Below are positions 25,311-36,293 of a DNA stretch of 64,000 nucleotides, in pieces. The translations under genes and the position numbers were made by a program. Position 1 is the first letter of the stretch, and each line of letters begins with the position of its first letter. Under the pieces are notes generated by a model, which worked only from the letters and a program-made list of their open reading frames with translations, was not told the DNA's origin and did not search any database. This stretch comes from Lingula anatina (lineage: Eukaryota > Brachiopoda > Lingulata > Lingulida > Lingulidae): assembly GCF_001039355.2 (NCBI RefSeq), contig NW_019775591.1, forward strand, positions 166,777-230,776. Direction: 5' to 3'.

Positions 25311-25560
25311 CTCCAGCAATATCCAAGGCAGATGGTCTCATAGCTGTAGTCTTGAAAAGTTTATAAACTTATAGCTTCTCGCTTCAAAGACCTATTCCTA
25401 AAAATATATCCATTTTGTCTTTTAATTTTTGACTGAAACTATTGTCAATTTCAAATCTCCTTTCACTGCACAATTCTCTCTCATGTTGATCAACATTATT
25501 TATAAATGAATTTTATTTACAGTGTTAACCCCAATACACCAACTAACCCTAACCTGTACA
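20095..25560. repeat. Reiterated repeat family with CT tracts
   Basis: Closely related blocks start near 20100, 21270, 22380, 23200 and 24920. Each runs from AAACTGACGGACTGAATG through GTCTCATA, GAAACTACTTTGAT and AATTGAAATACATTC to a (CT)n tract, then CCAGCA.TATCCAAGGCATATG. A companion block (about 20935-21060, 21645-21960, 24010-24500) carries GGTGCGGATCCAGGA and GATGAGATGCCG. Inverted copies lie at about 38130-38330, 42390-42800, 47780-48180 and 52720-53160. No full-length coding element is visible. Confidence 0.75.
24268..24436. mobile_element. Short insertion with CAGTGTT/AACACTG ends
   Basis: The repeat copy at 21886 reads AAATTGAAGGGGGGAGGTGAGG without interruption. In this copy about 170 bp separate the two halves. 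The inserted ends read AGTGTTTG and CTAACACT, and the interior contains GCTGGACCGAAAGTCCAGC. The flanks GGGAGGAG and GGGAGGTG could be an 8-bp target duplication with one mismatch. CAGTG ends and an 8-bp duplication fit hAT-type elements. Confidence 0.4.
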
Positions 25561-26251
25561 AATCATATGGGAGCCCGCACTTCATTCTTACCCGGTAGGA
25601 CGTCCATTCCTGTTACACTGCGACTGACTTAACTACCCTCTGTTTGTACGTTTTTTCTGTTGTGACAATCAAACGCAATTTTTAGAAATCTTTTCTAGCA
25701 AAATTCAAGGAACTTTCAAGAATTCGAACCCGAGAACAAACATCAAATATGCATTAGCCCCTTAAATGGTCCCTGTGATTTAATTTGTTGTTGGTTAACA
25801 GGCAACATATTCCACTTCATCGGCGAAACTAAACAGTATACTGAGTACAGTGCCACCACGTTTTTCACCTAGCTTTAGTAAAATTTTGTCTCCAGACCTC
25901 TGAATTATTTGATTCGTTAATGAATTGATGGTGTTATGTCTAAAGATTACATTCAAGCAGATGAAGCTAGATTTTAAAATGCGCATGTGTAAAACCTAAA
26001 GATAAATTGTCTTTTTGGTGAAAATAATTTCAACCAATGAAAATCAGTCTCGAACACACATTATCTTTCTGCGCATCGCTGAATCAGTCGGAAAATGATG
26101 ATTTAGATTTTGGTAAAATCATTGTGAAATACCTGTACCAGTACATAACTTTGATGTCCGTTTTACATGCTTTGATCTTTTCTGAATACAGGTGTTTACT
26201 CTGCTTCAAAAGCCGATGCCTTGACTGAGCTTGCGCTGTACTTGGAAACGG
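25561..26251 (+). promoter_or_regulatory. Conserved upstream flank of the Diedel-like genes
   Basis: This flank recurs in inverse orientation upstream of the leftward copies (about 41340-42010, 46740-47400, 56640-57330) and beside the orphan at 36290-37050. Shared blocks include TGATCTCTTCTGAATACAGG and the stretch around GGTTTTACRCATGCGCAT. Conservation across copies partly reflects recent duplication, so individual regulatory sites cannot be called. Confidence 0.45.
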
Positions 26252-26324
26252 TATAAATAGCTCAAACTGTGGATATTTTTCAATCATTTCAAGACTGAGA
26301 GAGAAGTGATCAAGGATAACTCAG
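26252..26324 (+). promoter_or_regulatory. TATA box and non-coding first exon, Diedel-like copy 1
   Basis: TATAAATA lies at 26252-26259. About 25-30 bp later is the presumed start of an untranslated exon that ends AACTCAG/GTAAAT (donor at 26325). The intron runs to TTTCAG before 26557, three bases ahead of the start codon. The same layout is found at copies 3, 4 and 5. Confidence 0.65.
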
Positions 26325-26559
26325 GTAAATATTCTATCGAAGACATTTTCTTTTAATTGCTGCATAGTATTATATTTCGCCGATTGCCATTTTGCACATT
26401 GGGTTTTACAGAACACCGTATGACATCTCAAGTCTTTACTGTCATCGTGACACTGAAGGTTACGTATACCTGCTGACAGAAGAGATGTGAGCTCCACTGT
26501 CCTCTAAGATTCCTTTTGCCTTTGTGTCAACTCCATGTTGTCACTTCACATTTCAGAAG

Positions 26560-27604
26560 ATGACTGCCTTTGCCAATTTTGTGTTGGTTTCGTTGTGTCT
26601 GGCAGCTTTAATACAGCAAGCTGAATCCGTCTGCTGCGGCGCGAAATTTAAATATTTGGGGGGGAATATCTGCGCAGACTGCACAAAGGTGAGTCTACTA
26701 GTACCGGGGTATTTATTCGGGAAGTGCATTCATAGCACATTCACAACACATGTATGGTATCAGGTATCAGGCGAACTTTGTATTATAGGGAAAACGATAC
26801 CGTACATTTTAGTTACAAATAAAGCAATAAAGCTTAAAGTCCATTTTTATTTAATCTTTATTGAGCACTAAAATGTGTACAAGTTGCATTTTACAAGCTC
26901 TCTACTCTAATCATAACAACTTGATAACAACTATACAAATCTATACAAAATATGCTTGTGCAAGTTATGGAATGATTACAGGGAAGTAGCACAGAATAAA
27001 ACGACTGTTGCTACTGATGGTGTATCGATCGTTTTTTCAAACTTTCAGTTATATATAGATGCAAGGCTCTCAAGCAGGATTTATTTTTTGGACTGAGCAG
27101 CCACTGTTTTTTTTCCTGATCTGTTTTCATTTCAGGAGGTATCATGAGTCTACTTCTTCCGTCACTATGATCTTCACATTTTAGTAGAAAGTGGGTTTCC
27201 GTTTCAATTCCATTACAACGGGGACACTTACTATTTTCCTTTTTTCATTAAATATCATAATTCTCGTTTATGTTTAGTTTCCACTTTTTACAGTAAGCTT
27301 GTAGTGCCGGTGGTTTGTAGACCATCTTTAGATGCAGATAATAGGACAAGGTCGTCAGCATACAGGATATGATTCAGTCCGTTGATTGCATCGGACTGGT
27401 TACAAGAATGGGAAGCCTCCTTGATGTCATCCGTGTATAAATTAAAGAGAGTGGGGCTAAGATTATCCCCCTGGCGAATTCCCAGTGTTGTTAGAAATGG
27501 GTAGTATAACCCACACCTACCGAGATGCCTAATCTGGTGTTACTATACATGCTTTTTATGACACGGTAGAAATTGCCACGGATTCCGAGTTTAAGCAATT
27601 TCAG

Positions 27605-27645
<41 letters not shown>

Positions 27646-28564
27646 GTGATTGAGATACGTACCTGTTGACTAGTGATTTCAAAGTAAAGATATGATTTGT
27701 TGTTCTATAACCTGGTCTGAAGCCTGCTTGAGCTAAGGGCTTTAAACTGTGCAATTTGGTACCCGCTGCCACCATTTACTTCGTTTTCAGTGTCTGGTTT
27801 GTGGTATTGTTTAATGGCTTCAGTCCACCTTTTTACTAGATTCACTGTGCTAATACTGACTATAGCACACTGACAATTGCGCTGTACAGCTACCAAATTT
27901 GGCCCAAAATACTGATCAGTTTTGTAGGAGACTTTATTATCCAATCCTCTTGCTTTGTCATATTTTGTCTGGTAGCTTGATTCATGAGTGTGAAATATGC
28001 TACAAAGCCTGTTTGTAGTTTCCCATCATTAAGTGCAGTAATTTTGCTTACTTTGGATGTGAAGGCATCCCTTGTTTCATCTGTGCTTGCTCCAATGATG
28101 TTGTAATAGTCCTTCATCTTGTCTTCCTTTGTTTGTTTGAGATTTTCCGAGTCCACAGAGTTTTTTTCTGCATTTTTCTTAATTTTACCCTAAAACTTGT
28201 AGGGAATATTTTATTTGTATCTTTAAATGTCTATTTTACACCTTTGGATAAGAAATATCTTTTTGGTCACGGTGTTTTAGGCCATACCGTAGTTTCACAG
28301 AGCACTTACAGATGATTGCAGCTGTTGGCCAACTTGTCTTGTCTTATATGGATTATTGAAATTCGATACGTAAATGGTCGTCAGGAATTAATTTTGTACT
28401 TGTGTGTGTGCCCGTGTGTTTTTATGAGTATGCATTGTCGGGTTATTAATTCACGATTTACATTGCAGTCAACCCCTTACTGTTCGTATGGAAAATGTAA
28501 CATATTTGGCTGCGCATGCGCAAGTTCATGTAGAGAGGACTGCGGCAGCGAGATCACAGAGTAA
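26560..28564 (+). CDS. Diedel-like secreted Cys-rich peptide, copy 1
   Basis: Two coding exons, 26560-26688 and 28469-28564, join in phase 0 (ACAAAG/GTGAGT ... CATTGCAG/TCAACC) and give 74 residues. Residues 1-23 form a signal peptide ending QQAES. The mature part of about 51 residues has ten cysteines spaced CC-x11-C-x2-C-x6-C-x4-C-x4-C-x-C-x3-C-x3-C. The core YCSYGKCNIFGCACASSC matches the Diedel signature G-x-C-N-x-F-G-C-x-C-x3-C. In Drosophila, Diedel is a secreted factor that dampens IMD immune signalling, and homologues occur in some insect DNA viruses. Any function here is inference. The start follows a splice acceptor by three bases, so a frame starting earlier at 26524 spans the intron end and is not real. 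The 1.8-kb intron holds a reversed LINE piece. Confidence 0.75.
27080..28180 (-). mobile_element. LINE relic with J-domain-like ORF1, in intron of copy 1
   Basis: Read on the minus strand, a J-domain-like start (about 28100-27950, DYYNIIG..., ASTDETRDAFTSKV) is followed by KRWTEAIKQYHKPDTEN. Reverse transcriptase comes next: QAGFRPGYRTTNHIFTLKSL near 27720, SMYSNTRLGISVGVG near 27530, GIRQGDNLSPTLFNLYTDDI near 27450, NHILYADDLVLLS near 27360. A C-terminal knuckle CPRCNG..ETHFLLKC lies near 27230-27190. Frames are broken, and a (TA)n tract (27605-27637) sits inside the RT. The copy-2 equivalent has about 660 extra bases between the two parts, so this one is deleted. Confidence 0.7.
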
Positions 28565-28588
28565 GATGAAATCTCTCTCTCTCTCTCT

Positions 28589-29523
28589 CCATTCAGAATA
28601 AGGGACTAACTAGTCCGAAGGTCATATATGGCGACCCTCGACAAAGCTTGCCGTCTAACCCGCTAATAAACACTGAATAGATACCACGTGGGAAAGTATT
28701 CAAGTGGGTCGGCCATATTTGAACCTAGTTAGTCCCCTATTCTGAATGGAACTTCTCTATCTTGAAGATAGATAGTATCCATTCAGAATGTACGATTCCC
28801 GGTAGATAGACCCTCTCTATCTCGAAACCGAGAGATAATCCATTAAATGACCAGTGTGCATGTAAAGACGGGGAGACCATCGGGGAATTAAGGGGATTGC
28901 TTTCAAGCGGGGTAGGAGAATCAGTTAGAGCGCATTCAAGACAGATGGTCTGCAAAATAACTGATCCACGGACTAAATATGGCCAACCCCATTAAAAAGC
29001 AAGCCGACTAATTCCCTGAAGTTCTCACGGCCTCCACATGAGCCATCAGGGCATTACCTTTAAGTTGGTGGAATATATTCAATCTGCTGGTTAGTCCGCA
29101 GATAAACTTGTTCTGAAAGTGCTCTCAGTCCGTGGATCATCTGTTCTGAATGCGCTATAGTTACCTATCTCTGCTACATTCACCCCGAGGCACTGCTTAC
29201 ATGTATGTTACCTCTCCTGCTTGGCCGTAAGTAGATTCTAATAAGATGGATTGCGTGTAACGTCATACTCATAGACTCGACGCAACTGTACCGCAGTCGT
29301 TCAGAAATAAAACGTAGGGATTTGGTCAACATCTCTTAATGCATCTAACAGTTTACATGGCCATTCAGAATACATGGTTCGATTACTACCTGATCCGCCG
29401 ACTAAATATAGCCAATCCCTCATCAAAAGCAATGCCGCTAATTCCATGATGGTCTCCCCGCCTCCACGTGCGCCGCAGGGGCCTAGCAATTAAACCTTGG
29501 CGCCGAGATTTAATCCGTTAAAG
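28589..29523. repeat. CATTCAGAAT foldback block downstream of copy 1
   Basis: It begins after a CT tract with an element at 28589-28749 whose ends are inverted (CCATTCAGAATAAGGGACTAACTAG at the start, CTAGTTAGTCCCCTATTCTGAATGG at the end). Further inverted stretches built on ACTGATCCRCGGACTAAATATGG, GGGAATTAAGGGG and GGAGACCATC follow. Related blocks follow the other Diedel-like copies. Confidence 0.7.
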
Positions 29524-29713
29524 NGATATTTCGCCGATTGCCATTTTGCACATTGGGTTTTACAGAACACCGTATGACATCTCAAGTCTTTACTGTCATC
29601 GTGCCACTGAAGGTTACGTATACCTGCTGACAGAAGAGATGTGAGCTCCACTGTCCTCTAAGATTCCTTTTGCCTTTGTGTCAACTCCATGTTGTCACTT
29701 CACATTTCAGAAG

Positions 29714-32399
29714 ATGACTGCCTTTGCCAATTTTGTGTTGGTTTCGTTGTGTCTGGCAGCTTTAATACAGCAAGCTGAATCCGTCTGCTGCGGCGCGAAA
29801 TTTAAATATTTGGGGGGGAATATCTGCGCAGACTGCACAAAGGTGAGTCTACTAGTACCGGGGTATTTCTTCGGGAAGTGCATTCATAGCACATTCACAA
29901 CACATGTATGGTATCGGGCGAACTTTGTATTATAGGGAAAACGATACCGTACATTTTAGTTACAAATAAAGCAATAAAGCTTAAAGTCCATTTTTATTTA
30001 ATCTTTATTGAGCACTAAAATGTGTACAAGTTGCATTTTACAAGCTCTCTACTCTAATCAAAACAACTTGATAACAACTATACAAATCTATACAAATACT
30101 TGTGCAAGTTATGGAATGATTACAGGGAAGTAGCACAGAATAAAACGACTGTTGCTACTGGTGGTGTATCGTTTTTTCAAACTTTCAGTTATATATACCT
30201 GTAGATGCAAGGCTCTCAAGCAGGATTTATTTTTTTGGACTGAGCAGCCACTGGAATTTTTTCCTGATCTGTTTTCAGTTTAGGAGGTATCATGAGTCTA
30301 CTTCTTCCGTCACTATGTTCTTCACATTTTGGTAGAAAGTGGGTTTCCGTTTCAATTCCATTACAACGGGGGCACTTACTATTTTCCTTTTTTCATTAAA
30401 TACCATAATTCTCGTTTATGTTTAGTTTCCACTTTTTACAGTAAGCTTGTAGTGCCGGTGGTTTGTTTTGTAGACCATCTTTAGATGCAGATAATAGGAC
30501 AAGGTCGTCAGCATACAGGATATGATTCAGACTGTTAATTGCACCGGACTGGTTACAAGAATGGAAAGCTTCCTTGATGTCATCCGTGTATAAATTAAAG
30601 AGAGTGGGGCTAAGATTATCCCCCTGGCGAATTCCCAGTGTTGTTAGAAGTGGGTAGTATAGCCTACACCTACCGAGATGCCTAATCTGGTGTTACTATA
30701 CATGCTTTTTATGACACGGTAGAATTTGCCACGGATCCCGAGTTTAAGCAATTTCAGTAAAAGTCCCTTGTGCCACACTGAATCAAAGGCTTTTCTTATG
30801 TCAATGAAACATGCATATATATATATTTTTGGTTTGGATTAAGATACCTGTTGACTAGTGATTTCAAAGTAAAGATATGATTTGTTGTTCTATAACTTGG
30901 TCTGAAGCCTGCTTGAGCCAAGGGTTTTACACTGTGCAATTTGTGTACTTTTATCAGCAGCAACGCTCAGTTGTTTCGGGGCTTGTTTTTTGTTGGCGCA
31001 TATTATCCACTTCTTCCGTTAACTTGGTTAATCTGTCTGAAAGCTGTGTTAAGAGTATCAACAATACCTGGTGGTCACTGGCTGACTTAACTGATAAGTG
31101 ACCCACATATTCACTCAGAGTATTTATTTGACTGTCCAGAATATAGTTTGTTTTTGTGTCATTTCTTTTCATATCTGTGGTTTTAAACAGTAGTTCAACA
31201 TAACCTGCTTCCACTGCTTGCAGGGTCTCTTGCATCTTCCCAACTTCTCTCTCTGTACGGTTTTCTCTAAAAATTGTGCCCAGTTTAGATCTACATCCTG
31301 TCTGTAAGTTTCTCCTTGATATCTCCACTGATGTTTGGCTGCTGCGAATAGGGGATTCACAGTCTCCCTCTTCTTCTGTAGTTTCTTTTAATTTTGGCAT
31401 AGATGGTTGCTGTATCATTTGGGGGGATGAAACAACCATGGCTATTTTTGTCATATAGTCATATGCTAGCCATAGTATTTATGGAGCTCCCTATACACGG
31501 ATCTTTTTGAATTTGGCGGTGTGGTAGAATTTTAATGATATTGCAGCTGGATTGATTCCACTGGGACCCTTATATTGAAATTTCAGCTGGTACCCGCTGC
31601 CACCATTTACTTTGTTTTCAGTGTCTGGTCTGTGGTATTGTTTAATGGCTTCAGTCCACCTTTTTTACTAGATTCACTGTGCTAATACTGATAATAGCAT
31701 ACCGACAATTGCGCTTTACTGCTTCCAAATTTGGCCCAAAATACTGGTTGTGTAGGAGATGTTATTATCCAATCCTCTTGCTTTGTCATATTTTTGTCTT
31801 GTGGCTTGATTCATGAGAGTGAAATATGCTACAAAGCCTGTTTGTAGTTTCCCATCATTAAGTACAGTAATTTTGCTTACTTTGGATGTAAAGGCATCCC
31901 TTGTTTCATCTGTGCTTGCTTCAGGTTGAACACCAAGGATGTTGTAAGAGTCCTCCATCTTGTCTTCCTTTGTTTGTTTAAGAATTTCCCGGTCCACAGA
32001 GTTTTTTCTGCATGTTTCTTAATTTTACCCTAAAACTTTAAGGGAATCTTTTCTTTGTATCTTTAAATGTCTATTTTACACCTTTGGATAAGAAATATCT
32101 TTTTGGTCACGGTGCTTTAGGTCATAGTTTCACAGAGCACTTAAAGACGATTGTAGCTGTCGGTCTTGTCTTACAGTACCTGTATATGAATTATTGAAAT
32201 TCGATACGTAAATGGTCGTCAGGAATTAACTTTGTACGTGTGTGTGTGCCCGTGCGTTTTTATGAGCATGCATCGGGTTATTAATTCACGATTTACATTC
32301 CAGGCAACCCCTTACTGTTCATATGGAAAATGTAACATATTTGGCTGCGCATGCGCAAGTTCATGTAGAGAGGACTGCGGCAGTGAGATCACAGAGTAA
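29714..32399 (+). CDS. Diedel-like secreted Cys-rich peptide, copy 2
   Basis: Exons 29714-29842 and 32304-32399 join in phase 0 and encode 74 residues. They differ from copy 1 only at the exon junction (Ala for Ser), because the third exon starts GCAACC after TTCCAG. Signal peptide, ten-cysteine spacing and the CNIFGC core are intact. The 2.46-kb intron carries a longer version of the reversed LINE relic. Its promoter and untranslated exon are not in the assembly, since the unit starts at the N at 29524. It could be a real second gene or the other allele of copy 1. Confidence 0.72.
30180..32030 (-). mobile_element. LINE relic with J-domain-like ORF1, fuller copy
   Basis: On the minus strand, ORF1 starts near 31997 with KMEDSYNILGVQPEASTDET, then FVAYFTLMNQATRQKYDKAR, which aligns with a J domain but has no HPD. 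It continues near 31610-31450 with GSGYQLKFQYKGP, ISLKFYHTAKFKKIRV, stop, GAP, stop, ILWLAYDYMTKIAM. A 130-residue coiled-coil-like, Glu/Lys/Thr-rich region follows (31454-30954), then RT sequence from about 30920 down to 30200 with the YADD region near 30515. Two in-frame stops and at least one frameshift show decay. Confidence 0.65.
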
Positions 32400-32405
32400 G
32401 ATGAA

Positions 32406-32408
32406 ATC

Positions 32409-32462
<54 letters not shown>
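32406..32462. repeat. (CT)n microsatellite after exon 3 of copy 2
   Basis: A CT tract sits a few bases after the stop codon. A CT or GA tract lies at the same place in the other copies (28573-28588, 40487-40527, 45874-45911, 55698-55741), so it belongs to the ancestral unit. Confidence 0.85.
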
Positions 32463-32466
<4 letters not shown>

Positions 32467-33510
32467 CAGAATAAGGACTAACTAGTCCGAAGGTCATAAA
32501 TGGCGACCAACGACAAAGCTTGCCGTCTAATCCGCTAATACAAGTGGTAAACACTGAATAGATATCACGTGGGAAAGTATTCGAGTAGGTCGGCCATATT
32601 TGAACCTAGTTAGTCCCCTGTTCTGAATGGGACCTCTCTCTCTTGGAGATAGATAGTATCCATTCAGAATATACTGTATGATAGATAGGCCCTCTCTATC
32701 TCGAAACCGAGAGTAAATCCGTTAAATGGCCCGTGTTCATGTAAAGACGGGGAGACCATCGGGGAATTAAGGGGATTCCTTTTAAGCGGGGTCGGAGAAT
32801 TAGTTAGAGCACATTCAGAACAGATGATCTGCAAACTAACTGATCCGCGGACTAAATATGGCCGACCCCATTAAACAGCAAGCCGCTTTATTCCCTGATG
32901 GTCTCACGGCCTCCACCTGAGCCATAAGGCATTGCTTTTAAGTTGTTTGAATATACTTTGAGTATTCAATCTGCTGGTTAGTCCGCAGATAAACTTGTTC
33001 TGAAAGTGCTCTCAGTCCGTGGATCATCTGGTCTGAATGCGCTATAGTTACCTATCTCTGCTACATTCACCCCGAGGCACTGCTTACATGTATGTTTCCT
33101 CTCCTGCTTGGCCGTAAGTAGATTCTAAGATGGATTGCGTGTAACGTCATACTCATAGACTCGACGCAACTGTACCGCAGGCGTTCAGAAATAAAACGTA
33201 GGAATTTGGTCAACATCTCTTAATGCATCTAATAGTTTACATGGCCATTCAGAATACATGGTTCGATTACTACCTGATCCGCCGACTAAATATAGCCAAT
33301 CCCTCTTCAAAAGCAATGCCGCTAATTCCATGATGGTCTCCCCGCCTCCACGTGCGCCGCAGGGGCCTAGCAATTAAACCTTGGCGCCGAGATTTAATCC
33401 ATTTAATGGCGCGTGTGGAGGCAGTGTGATGGGGTATCAGCGGCAGCGCTTTTGAAGAGGGGTGGGTCATATTTATTCGGCAGATCAGTTAGTACTCGGA
33501 TCATCTTTTC
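32460..33510. repeat. CATTCAGAAT foldback block downstream of copy 2
   Basis: Counterpart of 28589-29523 with the same inverted stretches, continuing into GGCGCGTGTGGAGGCAGTG beyond the point where copy 1 is cut. Short open frames here (33185-33470) are repeat-derived. Confidence 0.7.
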
Positions 33511-34003
33511 TGAATGCCTCCTAAGACTTGAAATGGTATTTTAAAGATACGCCGCAACAATGTGTAGATAGTGTTCGCATGTATGTATTTATTAAAGTTT
33601 ACTTGCTACTTGTGTGAACTGAGCATTAGGTGCACGTTTTGCCAATTCAAAAGCAGTGTTGTACGCGCAAACCATCTATATCCAAGAACGCTCGTAGTGT
33701 ACGCATAATATCTTAAAGCTCTACCTAGCAATCACACCTTCCAACAGGGTCCTGTGATAATTTTACCACATGTTCACGGGAAATTCTCTGGCTTTTCTAT
33801 ACACATTCGTTTTTTTTTCAATAATAATAATAATAATAATAATAATGGTGATGAAATAAATTGCGAAAAATAATGAATTAAAATATTAAAAATAATGATA
33901 AAGAGTCGATATTAATAAAAGGTAATCGCTGACATCGCTGGTACAGAATATCTGAAAAGTAATATGTTCACAAGAATTTAAGATCTTTTCATTATTTGTT
34001 TAG

Positions 34004-34160
34004 TGTGAAGAAGAGTGGATGGTTCGCAACGCTTAAATATACCGTTACCTGTCATTGCAAGAACGGGAAAAGGGCCGCCAATGATGTCGTGTTTGACGAC
34101 ATGGACGCCAATGATGACGGCAAGATTGACCACCAGGAGTTCAATCCTGATCTGCAATAG
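34004..34160 (+). CDS. EF-hand terminal exon, module 2
   Basis: The exon follows TTGTTTAG, starts one base before a codon, and encodes 51 residues to TAG. The order is SGWF, then TCHCKNGKRAANDV, then the EF-hand loop DANDDGKIDHQE, ending FNPDLQ. Loop positions 1, 3, 5, 6 and 12 (D, N, D, G, E) are all present, so calcium binding is plausible. It shares frame, length (157 bases) and motifs with exons at 39156, 44278 and 53801. The upstream exon or exons, with any signal peptide, were not found. It lies 1.6 kb after Diedel-like copy 2 on the same strand. It cannot be spliced in phase to that gene's second exon, because the join would read TAG or be out of frame. Confidence 0.6.
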
Positions 34161-36290
34161 CTCTGAAGTACACCAGGATGAAAAGCGCAGCACTGTTTCC
34201 ATCCTTATTTGACATTTGGAAAATCATTGGGAATCGATCTTTCTTAAGAAATTGACTTTCGAAATTCAAAATTAGGATTTGAAATTATGTGAGACATTAG
34301 TGCTGTTTATATGAAATTCAGATACCAGAATGCTGTTTATATGAAATTCAGATACCAGAATGCTGTTTATATGAAATTCAGATAGCATCGCAACCGGTGT
34401 CGTTGTGTTTCATTTATTTATTTATTTATTATTATTACTGGTTTTTGACAAAAACAATCTTGTTTCTTGCTTTTTTTATCGGTAAACGATATGGGCACAT
34501 CGGCGACCTTCATCTTCGTCAGGTTCCAACTCCCTTACCACAAAATGTCCAAACGTGTTCCATTTTCATCGACAGTTTGTCCACTTCAACAACAGCAATA
34601 GGAAATCAATCTATAAAGTACCCAAACTATTCCCTGTTGCTTTTAATAATATCTTTCTAGAATACACTATATTTTCTTCAAAATTAGATCGAACGCAAAA
34701 TTACATTTTGCGGAAAGCCCGCTGATGTTGCTAGACGCCGATGATTTATTAATGAAATAAACTGTATTTACATTTTTACTGTAACTACTTTATGTATATA
34801 TACTATTACAGTTTTCATCAAGCACAGAGGAAAAACAGAGATGAAACCCACATAGTTCCTGGAAAAAAAAACTGGGCATGATCTAATTAATTAATATTTA
34901 ATGTAATATTTTTGGGAAAAATGATCCCACCCTTCCCCAATCGGGTTAGAAAGTGACCACTATTACCTTTATTCTCCCTTTTATACCACCCACGCCAATC
35001 TTCATTGGACGAGTATTGGACTACCACTTATAACTGGACCTCTTTACGTCATCCACCCAAAAATCTCCACGTACCTTCTTTTACATCACGAAACGCGGAA
35101 AATATTAATTATCACTGAAAGGGCGCTTTATGCATACATGTATGCCCGAACAGCAGTATATGACTGAATAAAAAAATTATGACATTTAGATTGGTCAATA
35201 AAATTAAAAAAAAAAAAAAATAGATAAATGAATAAATGAATAAAGGCTTGATTCTCTGTACTTCTCCACGACACAGCTTTTGTTATGCTAAAATATGCAC
35301 CAATTTTCAAACTGTGGATTGTTCCACAAAGTCAGACAATCCATGCATGAGTTAAACCAAGAAGTTGTAGAGTAGAACTTCTTGGTTAAGCAAAGAAACC
35401 AAGCAGGAGAAGCCTATTAATAATCTGGCTTTATGATTGTTTATATGTCAAAACGTCATCGACTATGAGGTTCGCTTAAGGTGATGTAGGAAAAATCTGC
35501 CATTTAAATGTTGTGATGAATTTCATTATCAACCTGGTCCATCTGGAGTTTAGGATACATAGAGCTGTTAGTCCCCCTGTTCTAAATGAGGTCACATCAT
35601 GTTAAAGGCCCACTATGTAGGATTTAAAACGCATTCTAAGTTCATGTATTACTTTTCGATGGATTTATTTGAGGACAATTAAACCATTTTAAACAAAAAT
35701 AACAGATGAATGGCCTAAATCAATATCACAAAAAAAAAAAAAAAATCATATTCATCGTCCCCTGCCCTACCTCTGTAGTCAGCCATCTTGGCACTGTTTG
35801 TAAAGAGCGAGAGTCACGGCGCGAGAGTCTCACGATATCTGTTAGTCGAATCATTCAGCGGGTTTGGAATTTGTTTTTTTTTTTTTTCCAAAATTGTTAC
35901 AGAGTTCTTGTGATTTTCAGGAAAGGAGTAGGAAAGGTTGATCGGAGATAAATGTCGTTTTATCCCAGGATAATTCGTTAAATATGAATATGGCACGAAC
36001 ATCCTCATTCGTACCTTTAAGATGAAATACCTATTTAGCTTCGTTTTAATCCATATTAGCCAAAACGAACTAAATCAAAGGTCCCACTTTTTATTTTCTG
36101 AAATATTTTAAACGTTCACAGCGTGATCCGTGAAGCCCCACCCCCATCCCCCTAAACTGACTCGCAAATGCGGCCTTTTTTCCTCGTTCTTCCTGAAAAA
36201 AGTTATTGTTTTTATACTTGGCGATTCATTACTTTCAACTGGCTTGGAACACTATGCAGCAATTTATGAAAATTTATTCGACACAATATT
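34161..36290. other. Convergence zone between the two orientations
   Basis: There is a 29-30 bp repeat present three times (about 34302-34385, TGCTGTTTATATGAAATTCA), then sequence that is the inverse of 38760-39060 (around GATATGGGCACATCGGCGACC). A hairpin follows at about 35345-35400 (GTTAAACCAAGAAGTTGTAG / AACTTCTTGGTTAAGC). A poly-A microsatellite lies at 35731-35745. I see no gene. Confidence 0.5.
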
Positions 36291-36293
36291 TAC

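Larger units (their letters stand above)
26371..29523 (+). repeat. Duplicated unit, copy 1
   Basis: This segment (coding exon 2, LINE-bearing intron, exon 3, foldback block) recurs at 29525-33408 with small differences and one large indel. It ends at the single N at 29524, where copy 2 begins mid-sequence (GATATTTCGCCGATTGCC). Confidence 0.8.
29525..33408 (+). repeat. Duplicated unit, copy 2
   Basis: This is the second copy of the unit at 26371-29523. It lacks the upstream TATA box and untranslated exon, because it starts at the N join. It retains about 660 bp inside the LINE relic that copy 1 has lost. Confidence 0.8.

Noticed and set aside
26524-26871. A 115-residue frame starting MSTPCCHF over Diedel-like exon 2 (also 29678, 40856, 46240)
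   Set aside because: It starts upstream of a splice acceptor and reads through the donor; the spliced form with ATG at 26560 fits all copies.
29301-29489. Frame MLGPCGARGGG... and its partner at 33185-33373
   Set aside because: Lies in the foldback repeat block; conserved only because the block is duplicated.
34004-34160. EF-hand exon as an alternative third exon of the Diedel-like gene
   Set aside because: Diedel-like exon 2 ends in phase 0 while the EF-hand exon starts one base before a codon, so direct splicing is out of frame.
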